NCBI RefSeq assembly: GCF_000516985.1
Contig: NW_006917101.1
Coordinates: 2,286,834 to 2,350,833, forward strand
Origin: Pestalotiopsis fici W106-1
Taxonomy: Eukaryota; Ascomycota; Sordariomycetes; Amphisphaeriales; Sporocadaceae
DNA: 64,000 nucleotides
Direction of reading: 5' to 3'
The notes under the pieces: model-generated
Database searches by the model: none
Seen by the model: only the letters and a program-made list of their open reading frames with translations
Told to the model about the DNA's origin: nothing
Made by a program: the position numbers and the translations under genes
Shown: in pieces, positions 1 to 10,800 of the stretch
Position numbering within the stretch: the first letter of the stretch is position 1
Layout of the letters: each line of letters opens with the position of its first letter

Positions 1-1630
1 CGTAAAACCGGGTTTTTTATATTTTATAATAATATAGCTATTAAAGCGGTAATTTTTGTTAGCTTTATTTTGCTATTTTTAAAATATAGCGGAAAATGCT
101 ATAATATAATTAAAATAAAATAATTTAATAGGAATACGTTAGCTATTAATAATTCGTATTAGCGTTAAGGCAAATTAAAAGATACCGTATTATTAGTAGG
201 CGCTAGAATAGCACGGCTTGCTAGCGTTAAATAATTTAATAAAATAAAAAATAACCGTTTAGGCTTAATATATTTCGAGCTTGCCGCTGCGAATAGCCTT
301 TTTTATTCGAAATACGGTTTATTTTAAAAAATGCAATATATATTAATAAGCGTTTCCCGGATTACGAAAAGCACGGTTTAGCGCGCTGCGCTATTAAAAA
401 TAGCATTTTTCTAAATTAATTTAAATTATTTATTATATACGAATTAAATATATTAATTAATATTTTATATTATTATATTTTTAAAAAAAGCTGCTTTTAT
501 ATTTTTTTATTATTATTTACGGCTATTTTTTTCCGCGAATATCGCCCGGACGATTTTAAGCTTTTTTTTTATATTTTCGGCGCTTTCGCTATTAAAATCC
601 TAATTTGCCGAGCATTCGCCGCTTTTTTAAATAATATTTAGTTTAACCTAAATTATTAAAATTATAGATTTTAAAAGCCGGGCTTCGGCGGCTTAAAGCT
701 TAATATAAAGCTCCGTATAAATTATAATAAGGTCGCTAATATAAATTTTTTTATAGTTAGCTTTTATTAAATATATAATTAATAAGCTTTAATTAAAGAT
801 ATATACGATAAACGGAAATATCCGCTATTATTCGGGGACGTATTTTATAGCGAATTATTATTTATTAAAAAATTAGGCGGCGTCGGCGGATTAAATTATA
901 AATTATAAGCTTAAGTGGCATTATAAGCGTAAACCGGGAATTCCTTATTTTATAGCGCGGCTATTATTACGGCTAAAATTAAATTTATTAATAATTAAAA
1001 GGCTAAGTATAATAACGAAAAAGGTATAAATAAAGGATTATTATTTAATCGATTAACGGATAAAAAATTATAAATCCGAAAAAATCGTTTAGCCTTTAAA
1101 ATACGCTAAAATATATATCCGTTTTTTATTATTATTATTTTTTAATTATATAAAAAATAAAATTATTTATATTTAATTTGCTTTATTAATAGCGGCCTTC
1201 GAGCTATTTTTTATTTTTTAATTCCGGATATTTATATAGCCTTTAGCTAAATAAACGAATTTAATAAAGCTCTATTTTTTTTTCTAATAAATTGTTTTTA
1301 TAAAATAATTAAAAAAAAATTTTAAGCTTAAAAATAACGCATTTTTTCGTTAAAGCTTAGATAATAGCTACGCTTTCGGATAAATAATTATTTTATCGGT
1401 TATAATCCTAAAATTACGATTATAGCGTAATATATGCTTTATTTTCGTTTAAGCGGCTACCGTAAATTTTCGCTTTTAATCCGCAAATTAAAAATAGCGT
1501 TATATATATTCGTTTACGGCTATTTATATATTTTAAGCGAATAAGCGTAGCTTAAAAAAGGCTGCGAATATTTTATATTACCGTTTACCTAAGTAGAATT
1601 TTTTAGGTAATCTTTATATAATTATAATAT

Positions 1631-1680
1631 AATAAATATAATTATTTATAATAAATATAATTATTTATAATAAATATAAA
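1631..1680. repeat. Short AT tandem repeat, 19-bp unit
   Basis: About 2.6 copies of a 19-bp AT-only unit begin at 1631, 1650 and 1669. The array ends about 85 bp before the left LTR of the copia element and is outside it. No function is suggested. Confidence 0.7.
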
Positions 1681-1765
1681 TAATACTTTATTAAAATAAT
1701 AATATATAAATTAATATATAGTTTTTAATAATATTGCTTCGTAATAATATAGCTATTTTAATATA

Positions 1766-2395
1766 TATTCTAAGGTATAATTAGTGGATTATAAACTTAG
1801 GCACAGGGAAGCGTTTATATAATTCGTAGAATCAGGCCGTGGAGGGTAGTTATAGGGCTGTATAACTAATTTATTAAAGCTTAAGGAAAGAATAACTAAC
1901 TACGGAGGAATAACTACCTTTTATACCCATAAAATCAACTAATAAAAACATTCTGGAATATATTACTAATAAACTGGATTTATAATTAAGTTAATTAGTA
2001 ATAAGGTTGATTTATAATCGAAGAAACCATCGAAATCTATGGATTTCTATGGTGTAGGTTACCCTGTAACCCTGGGACCACTGTGGCCAGGTGCACTGGC
2101 CACACTTAGTGGGGCTTGATCCAGTGGAACGTTCCACTGGATTCCAGTGGGTTCCAGTAGCCATAGTGGCCATAATAGTCAATTGTAATGACTTATTGAC
2201 TATATAGCACTGTAAATAGTGGCTATAAGTGGTGCTATACTAACTATAGGTCAGTATAAGGTAAGTTCTACTGATTTCCCATATATCGTTATTTAACGAT
2301 ATTTCGATGGGTTTTATAGCTGTTATAACGATATAATATGCGTTATAAAGCTAATTTTATGCATTATACGATGCTATATTAACATCCGTGCAATA
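1766..2395 (-). repeat. 3' LTR of the copia element
   Basis: This 630-bp LTR matches 7176-7805 base for base in length, and all differences I compared are transitions. Its inner edge abuts the polypurine tract and its outer edge abuts the target duplication. It keeps many CA and TG dinucleotides, notably around 2078-2170, unlike the element interior. Confidence 0.92.
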
Positions 2396-2404
2396 CTCCC
2401 CTTA
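2396..2404 (-). other. Polypurine tract
   Basis: On the minus strand this reads TAAGGGGAG and lies directly upstream of the 3' LTR. It is the expected plus-strand primer of an LTR retrotransposon. It has stayed purine-only despite RIP around it. Confidence 0.85.
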
Positions 2405-5400
2405 TTAAATAGTATCGGTTAAGTTTAACAATTTGATAAATTTCTGAAATTTATCTTTGGGAAGTGGCTTTGTAAGGCCGTCTGCTGGTATATCGTTAGT
2501 TAAAATATATTCGATTCGAATATTCTTATTTTTAACCTTTTGCCGTACGTAAAAATACCGTATAGCCGTATATTTAGTACGTTAGTGATATTCCGGATTA
2601 TATGCCAAATTTATAGCCCCCGTATTATTTCCTTTAATTAATACGGTATTTATATTAATTCCGATTTCCGTAAGGAGATTTTTTAACTATATTGCTTTAC
2701 GGGTAGCCTGCTCCAGCCCGTTAAATTCGGCTTCGGTAGTTAATAAAGAAATCGTAGATTGCCGTTTCGATTTCCAATTTATCGGTCCGTTATTTAAAAT
2801 AAATAAATAACCGGACGTTAATTTACGGGTTTCGTAATTACCAGCAAAATCGGCATCGGAATAACCTATTAATCCGGGTTTTATTTTCCCGTTAAAGGTA
2901 ATTCCAAGGTGGTAATAGGATTTTAAATAATTAAATACCCCTTTTACCCCTTTCATCGTGGTTTTCGATAGGTTCTGCATATATCTGGCTAAATATGCTA
3001 CAAAGTAAGCTAGGTCGGGCCTAGTTTGGACCATAGCATACATTAATCCACCTAATAAATGCTAATATAAATGGATAAATTCCTTTAAAGCCGGTTTTTC
3101 GTTATTTTTAGCCGTATATAACGATTTTAGGAATCCAGGGCTAAATGGTATATTAGCCGGTTTTATATCGGAAAATCCGTTAATTTCCAGTAACTTCTTA
3201 AAGTAAATTGCCTAATTTATACGAATTATTTTATTTTCTCGATTTCTTTCAATTTATATACCGAAAAAATAAGAAACTAGTCCCAAATCTTTTATTTCGA
3301 ATTCTTTCGAAATATCCTATTTTAATTAGTTGATTTTACGTAAATCAGGACCAAAAATCAGGAAATCGTCTATATACGTAATAATAAAAATATTAGAATC
3401 TTTATTAAAATACGCTAATTCGTCTAAAATAAATAGATTAAATCCAAGCTTTTTCAAACTATTTTTCAGTGTAATTTACCATTGGCGTAAATTTTATTTA
3501 AAACCGTATAAGGCCTTTTTAAGCTGGATTACCTAGGAGTCTTTTTTGTTGATTTTCTATCCGAAATTATTTAAATCCGGGTTTTCGGATAAAAATTCGG
3601 ATAATCCGTTTATAAGGGTAATATATACTTCTTCGTATAATTCCCCGTTTAGGAAGGCACCGATTATATCGATTTATTCGATTTCCTAATCGTAATAGGC
3701 TGCTAAGGCTAATAAAAGCCTCCAAATAATGGATTTTATTCCCGTAGCAAACGTTTCGAAATAATCGATTCTATATCGTTATTTAAATTTACGTATAATT
3801 AATCTAGCTTTATATTTATCGATATTACCGTTTTTATCGGTTTTTTTTAAATACCTATTTTACGGATAATAGGATTTTACCGGCTTTTTAAACTTTATTT
3901 CGATCGATAGCTTAAAAAGTCTTTTTTTAAATTAATTACCGTAATTTAGCGTATATAGCCTGGTTCTATTCTTCCTTTTTAAGGCTTTTTAGCGCTTATT
4001 TTATGGTTTTCGGTTCCGTATAGCCTAAATTTTTAATAATTAAATAATACGAGATATCGGCGAATAATTCGTTATATTTAACGAATTTATCTCGTTTAGA
4101 ATCCGTAAATTTCGGAAAAATTACCTTAATATTCGACTTATTCGGAATAATCGAAAAGGTATTATTAATATCTATAGATTCGGAATCTATACTAAATTTA
4201 TTATTTATATTAAATTCGTTCCCGGGTAAATCCGGTCGATCGTTAATTATAAACTTATTCGTAATAAATCGAAAAATTCGATCGTTTCCGGGAGGTAGAT
4301 TCGTTGGATCTACCGTTTTCGGGATTATTAATTGGATAAATTCACCGTTAGTGGAATTTTTATCCGGTGTTATTTCCTGATCCGGTAATTCCGAATCCGG
4401 TAATTTCTCCCTTTTTTTTCGATTTTCAGGTAATAATCGAATATAAGAGGTCCGTATAATCTATAATTTATACGGTTAATCGGGAAGATATATATAATAG
4501 ATTTTATTACCGTTATATTTAATTATTTTCCCGTTTTCGGTGGTAACTCCGAATTTATCGGAGTTTTTACGGATTTTTTTCGGTTTATAAATTAAAACCG
4601 GTATTCCTAATATATAGATTTAGGATAAATTAGGCGTATTATCCCTTTTTAGCCAGAAATAATCGTAAAATTCCTAATAAAAGATAAATAAACCGGATGC
4701 CGTAGCAATAAAATTTATTAAATAAACTACTATTTTTATAACGAATTCCTAAAGGTTTTTCGGGAATTATAAATCGATAAAAACCGTCCTAGTTTTTTCG
4801 ATAATAATCCGGTTTATACGTTCGGCTATACCGTTTTATTTTAGTATATAAAAAGTTATAGGTTCGAAAATAATCCCTTTTTCGGTTAAATAATTTTCTA
4901 ATTTAACTAAGGAAAATTCTTTACCGTTATCTATACGAATAATATTCGGATATTTTCCGAATTAGGTTTTATAATATTCGATTTTATTCGTTATAATATC
5001 GAATATATCGGATTTTTTTTTAGAAAACTTAATTTCCCGAAATCCGGTTTTATTATCCGTAAAACTAATTATATATTTATAACCGGAATAGCTAAAAAAG
5101 GTAATATAAACCGTATTAATATAAATACGATATAACGGTTTATTAGCTTTATTCGGATTCGTACGGGGCTGGTTTCGGGTAAATTTTCCCGAAATATAAA
5201 ATTCGCAATTTAAATCCTTTTTTTTTTAATTCCTTTTTAGGAATCCCCGTAATTATTTTAGCTATTTTAGCTAAAATATCGTAGCTAAAATAGCTAAATC
5301 GTTTATGCTATTTTTCCGTAGCTATAAAGAAATTCGAATAATTAAAAATTAATTCGATTTCCTCGAAATCCGTAATTTCGTTAAATTTCGTATCCGAATT

Positions 5401-6699
5401 CGGTTCCGGGTAACTTAAACCGATTATACGGGCTTTTTCCACTACTTTTAGTAGATTTATAGCTAAATATACCATATTAGGCTTTAATTTATTAGCTAAG
5501 TGCAAAAAAAATCCACGTTTTTCTTAATTTAACGTAGCAAAAGGCCTATTTTTAAAATCGTATAATTTATTCCCGCTTATAATACCGCCTTTTTAGTAAT
5601 ATAATTAGCCGGATATAATATTTAGCGGAAATTCCGGTACGTAAAATACGTTTAATAACGTTATTTTACATATTTCCCGGTTAATTTCGAAGGAAAGCGT
5701 AATATTTCCAATTCTTTTTAAAAATACTTTTCTACCACTTATAATAATCGGTAAAAAATCCGATTTTATAATAAAATTATCGAATAAATTCTTATTATTC
5801 GATATATGCTTTAAAAAACCCGTATCGTATAACCACTAATCCCTAGGGAGGGTAGTTAATTTCTTCTTTTTCAAATTATTCGAAATATTCGAAAAAGCAT
5901 AAAACGATTCGTCTTCGTCTAAATCTTCGTTACGGGGTAAGTTTCCCCGTTTCTTAGATTTCTGGTTCGTAGTAAATATGGTCGAATTTAAGTTATTCGA
6001 CTTATTCGAATTATTCGAATTATTCGATTTCTTCGATTTATTCGATTTATTCGAATTCTTTTTATTTCCGCTTTAGGTTCCCCGTTAATTCTAATTAAAT
6101 CGGGGAAACCGGGATTTCTTATTATCCGTATAATAAAAATTTCCCATAGCCGTATCAGGGTCCCGTCGGTTCTCATCCAATATATCCGTAATTAACCCTT
6201 CGAAAATAAGTGGATTTAAAAACCGTAAAACACTACGTTAACGGTCAGCCCATATAAAGTAAGCTAACTAAAAGGCTGCAATAAAAATCGTCTTTTAATC
6301 GATATTATCGATTTTTACCCTAACGCTTAAAAGCTTTAAAATATATTTTTTAAAAATAAATATAAACTCGTTTAACGAGTTATAATTCTCGAATTTAATC
6401 GTATAAAATTCAAAATATAATTACTAACGTAATACGGGACCGGTGCCTTAATAAGCTGATTATAAGGTAGATAAGGCCTTATATAGATCTATTTTATTAA
6501 ATATTAGATTTAACAATTTTATTATTAAATTCTAACGAATCAAAAGCAATGCCTAGGCTTTCTAAATATCGGTTATACCGTTATATATATCGGTAGTTTT
6601 AAAAAACCGATCGATTCCTAGCAATTTAAAATATAACTATAACGTAGATTTCCACGTATTCCAGTTTCCGGATCCGGAAAATTTCTGTTTCTCCGGCAT
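2405..6699 (-). pseudogene. copia gag-pol polyprotein, RIP-inactivated
   Basis: A plausible Gag start lies at 6697-6699 (MPEKQKFSGSGNWNTW). The aspartic protease motif WLYDTG follows, with DTG at 5818-5826. Next come a degraded zinc-binding region (about 5300-5170) and an integrase core with RIDNGKEF (about 4950-4910) and NGIAERINR (about 4835-4805). Reverse transcriptase shows LYGFK at 3509-3495 and YIDD at 3376-3365. RNase H is best preserved as a 118-codon open stretch at 3043-2687 with SDADFAGNYETRK and TEAEF. The C-terminal KLLNLTDTI ends at a TAA at 2405-2407. Stops sit where conserved Gln is expected (CAA to TAA) at 3494-3496 and 4836-4838, and another stop is at 4962-4964. The span is not a multiple of three, so at least one frame change exists. 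No zinc knuckle is visible in Gag. Confidence 0.88.
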
Positions 6700-7161
6700 C
6701 TAGCATCCGGCAATAATACGGATAAAATTATCTATTTTGCCGAATTTTTGCCGTTACAACGGTATAATTATCGTTAAAAATAGTAAAAGAATCGTTAAAA
6801 AATAAAAATAAAAAAAATTAATTCTTTTATTTTATCGATAAAATATATAAAAGGATCCAGGTGCTATAATATAATATAACAAATGCTATAAGGTGCTATA
6901 ATAAATCGGCTATTATAATAGGGACTAATTATAAATAACTTTATAGCCGTTATATAGCTATAACGGGTAAAATCACTATAATTAGCCATTTAACTATAGT
7001 TTTCGATATAATTACGGCTTATATAGGCTTATATATAGGCCTATAAAAAATCGGCTATTATAACGGAATTCCAAAATCTACGTTAAATCAACTCGTTTAA
7101 AAAAGCGGCTATAATTTTCGATATAAAGTCCGGTTCCTAATATAATCGATATTATACCGAA

Positions 7162-7175
7162 CCGGGCTTATAACC
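7162..7175 (-). other. Primer-binding site, half-tRNA initiator Met type
   Basis: Directly inside the 5' LTR the plus strand reads CCGGGCTTATAACC. This matches the anticodon arm of eukaryotic initiator tRNA-Met (GGGCTCATAACC) except for one C-to-T change in the anticodon, which is a RIP-type change. Priming from a cleaved initiator tRNA through its anticodon region is known for Drosophila copia and yeast Ty5. The tRNA assignment rests on the 11-of-12 match; use of the half-tRNA is inferred. Confidence 0.78.
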
Positions 7176-7805
7176 TATTCTAAAATATAATTAGTAAATT
7201 ATAAACTTAGGCATAAAGAAGCATTTATATAATTCGTAAAATTAAGCCGTAAAAAATAGTTATAAGGCTATATAACTAATTTATTAAAGCTTAAGGAAAA
7301 AATAACTAACTACGGAGGAATAACTACCTTTTATACCCATAAAATCAACCAATAAAAACATTCTAAAATATATTACTAATAAACTGGATTTATAATTAAA
7401 TTAATTAGTAATAAAGTTAATTTATAATCGAAAAAACCATCGAAATTTATGGATTTCTATAATATAGGTTACCCTATAACCTTAGGACCACTGTGGCCAG
7501 GTGCACTAGCCACACTTAATAGGGCTTAATCCAATAAAACGTTCCACTGGATTCCAATGGGTTCCAATGGCCATAATGGCCACAACAGTCAACTATAATG
7601 ACTTGTTAACTATATAGCACTATGAACAATGGCTATAAGTGGTGCTGTACTGACTATAGGTCAGTACAGGGTAAGTTCCACTGATTTCCCATATATCGTT
7701 ATTTAACGATATCTCGATGGGTTTTATAGCTATTATAACGATATAATATGCGTTATAAAGCTAATTTTATGCACTATACGATGCTGTATTAACATCCGTG
7801 CAACA
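7176..7805 (-). repeat. 5' LTR of the copia element
   Basis: This 630-bp LTR is the partner of 1766-2395. Its first roughly 150 bp on the plus strand carry a run of G-to-A changes relative to the other LTR, while the other LTR carries the derived bases at several sites farther in. Differences are transitions only. The promoter should lie here on the minus strand, but no unmutated TATA signal can be assigned. Confidence 0.92.
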
Positions 7806-10800
7806 ATATATAATATTATAAATTAAATTAAAATAAAAGGCTAGCGGCGGCTATTATATATCGCTTATTTTATAAAAATTTTAAAAAGTATCGTTTATTA
7901 TTATAAGGCTTATAGCGATTAATAAAAATTAAATAATTAATATATATTTAATTATATAATTATAAAAATAATATATTTATAAAAGGCCGGTTTAAAATAA
8001 TTTTCCTATATAACCTTTAATTAGCAAAAAATTTAAAATTAATTAACCCTAGCTATACGGTAATTAAAGGCATAAACCATTTTTATATTTAGGTATTTTT
8101 AATATATATTATACGTATTATAAAATTTAAATTTAAAACAATAATAAAGCGTAATTTAGGTTTAGCTATATAAAATTATCGCCCGGCCTAGCCCGTTATT
8201 TATAAAGGTTAAATATAATAAATTAATAATAATTATTATTTTTATAATTGCTTTAAATATTATAATCGATATATATTTTTATAAACTTTTTAAATTTTTT
8301 ATTTAGTTTTATTTATTACTACTTTTGCTTTTTATTTAGGATATATAAAAAAAAAAGCTGCAAAAATTAACGCTATACTTTAATTATAAAAAAAGCAAAA
8401 CCGCTCGATTAATTTTGCTATTTATGCTATTATTCGATATACGCGCTTTTATATAAAAACCTATATTATATTTAAAAATTTTATTTTTTTAATTTTTTCC
8501 TAGATTTATTAATTTTTGCAATATAACCCGATTTTTTAAATTCTTTATAAAAACTTTATACGCTAAACGCGCCGCTTTCCGCAATATTTTATAAATAATA
8601 ATTACCTTAAAGCTATAAATAAAGCGCAAAAAATTAATACGGCTAGCCTTAACCGATATTTTTATAGCTTTTTATAAGCTTAGCTATAATTTAATATTAA
8701 AAGCTTTTATCCGAAAAATCTAAAAAAATTAGTATTACTAAAAGGTTAAAAATATAAAAATGCATAATATTACGGTTATAAATAAATAATTAACGATTAA
8801 CGAAATAATCCGTAACGGTAAAATCGAAGCAAATTAATAATAAAAAAAAAAGCAAAAAGGCGGAAAAAAGAATAATAAAAGGATAAAAAGCAGAAAACGC
8901 AAAAATAAAAAGTATAAGCAACGCGCAGCAAATCGCTTATATAAACCGCTAATTATTACGTATTATATTTTTAGGCAACGCAAAAAAAGCTTCGCAAATA
9001 ATATATTTTACCGCTTTAACCGTTTATCCTTTACGGTTAAAAAATATTATTAAAAATATAATTATTAATATAATTTTTTAATACTTATATTATAAATAAT
9101 TTTTTGTTTTATTTATAAATGCTAATAATTAATCGTAAATATTACGGTGCTGTTTTTTGCTAAAAATTTGGATATTTTTTTTTATTATTTGCATTTTTAT
9201 GCGAATTTTAGGTATACCGCGGTTTATTTATTTAAATATTTTTAAATACCTAATAAATTAGTTACCGGGCCGCTACGCTAAATAATATACTATTAATCGG
9301 AAGGCTATAAAGCGTTAAACGCTAATAGAAATATTAGCTTTTTTTATTGCTTATACCGACGTAATTATAATAAATTATTAAACGGTTAAAAAGGACTTTT
9401 TATCGTTAAATATATTTTTTATGCTTTTCCTTTTTTTTTTTGCTTTTTGCTTCGGGCTAAATATCTGCTTTATATATAATTAAAGGGCTTTTTTTTATTA
9501 TTTTTTAGTTTTTATAAATAAATACGCGATTTAAATAATATAACTAATAATTTTATTTCCGCTAAGGCTTTAGCTAACGGCGCTTAGGACGGAAAAGCCG
9601 TTAATATTAAACGTAAATAAGCTTAGCTTTTTATATATTATAAATATTAATTATAAAATATATATTTTTTTTTAAATTTATCCTAATATTTTTAAAATAA
9701 ATATAATTTATAATATCGTTAAATTATTAAACGGCTTATTTATTTAACGCCCCGGCTCCGGCGTTAATACCGGATATTTAACCGATAGCAAAAAAAACGG
9801 TAATGCTGCCGTTCGCGTTGCTAGTGGTTTAACCGATTTTAGCTTTTAATAAATCGGTAAAATTAAAATTACGCGGGTTAGTAATTTATATTTTTTTAAA
9901 GCTATCGAATATATTTACTACGTAATTGGTTATTATTAGTACGAGCGCGTTTTTAAAGGCAAAAAAAAGGGTAAAAATAAAAAGGAAATTAAAAAGGATA
10001 TTAAAAAAAAGGAGGATAATAAAGAGATTAGTTAGGATACCGACTAAAATACCGATTAAAATATCGATAACGAGCTTTAAGGTAGTAAACGTATTAAAAA
10101 GTATTATAATATCGCTTTATTCCTTTTTTTATGCTATCGCGGGATAAAAACCTTTAATTCGTATATTTATTTTATTTTATTTATATTGCCTTTAATCATT
10201 ATATAATATTAAAAGCTTCGTTTTAATATAGAGTATATTTATTTATTTAACTTTTAGCTCCTTTTATAAATACTAGGATTTTTAAAAATATTTATAAATA
10301 TAAATACTGCTATATACGGTTTTAATATTTATTAAAATTTAATTATAATCGCGTTTATTAATATTTTTATAAATATATAAATTAATATAAGGTATTTATT
10401 ATTATCGCTTCGAATAAAGGGTTAGCGATTACTATATCGCTTATATTATAATTATTATAATAAATAATAGATATAATGGCGCTAGGATTTCGTTATTTGC
10501 ATTTATATCGTCGTTTTATATATTATAATAATTAGTGGCTTTCGTCTCTTTTTACCGCCTTTTATCTCTAAGCCGCAATAACCCCGGCGCTTTTATATAA
10601 GATCGATCGGCTTTTATATTTTATTTAGTTTTACTAGATTTTTTTTAGGTTTTAGCCTATTATAATAGTAATTATTATTAAAGCTAATCGTGCCTTTTAA
10701 TATATTAATTATAAATATAGTTAAATTAAAACGGTAAATTTTATATTGCTTTATAGTTTTATTAAAGATTTTAAGATAAGGTGCAGAATATTAAAATGGA

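Larger units (their letters stand above)
1766..7805 (-). mobile_element. Ty1/copia LTR retrotransposon, full length, inactivated
   Basis: This 6040-bp element has two 630-bp LTRs in direct orientation at a constant offset of 5410 bp, so there is no net indel between them. It is flanked by the 5-bp target duplication ATATA (1761-1765 and 7806-7810). The coding direction is minus, so 7176-7805 is the 5' LTR and 1766-2395 the 3' LTR. LTR ends read TGTT...AACA after allowing for RIP (TATT/AATA in the mutated copies). A primer-binding site abuts the 5' LTR and a polypurine tract abuts the 3' LTR. Domain order protease, integrase, RT, RNase H places it in Ty1/copia (Pseudoviridae). Many in-frame stops make it non-autonomous. 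Confidence 0.93.

Noticed and set aside
9926..10147. 73-codon Lys/Ile-rich frame in the AT block
   Set aside because: Low complexity produced by AT bias; no similarity to any transposon protein I can name.
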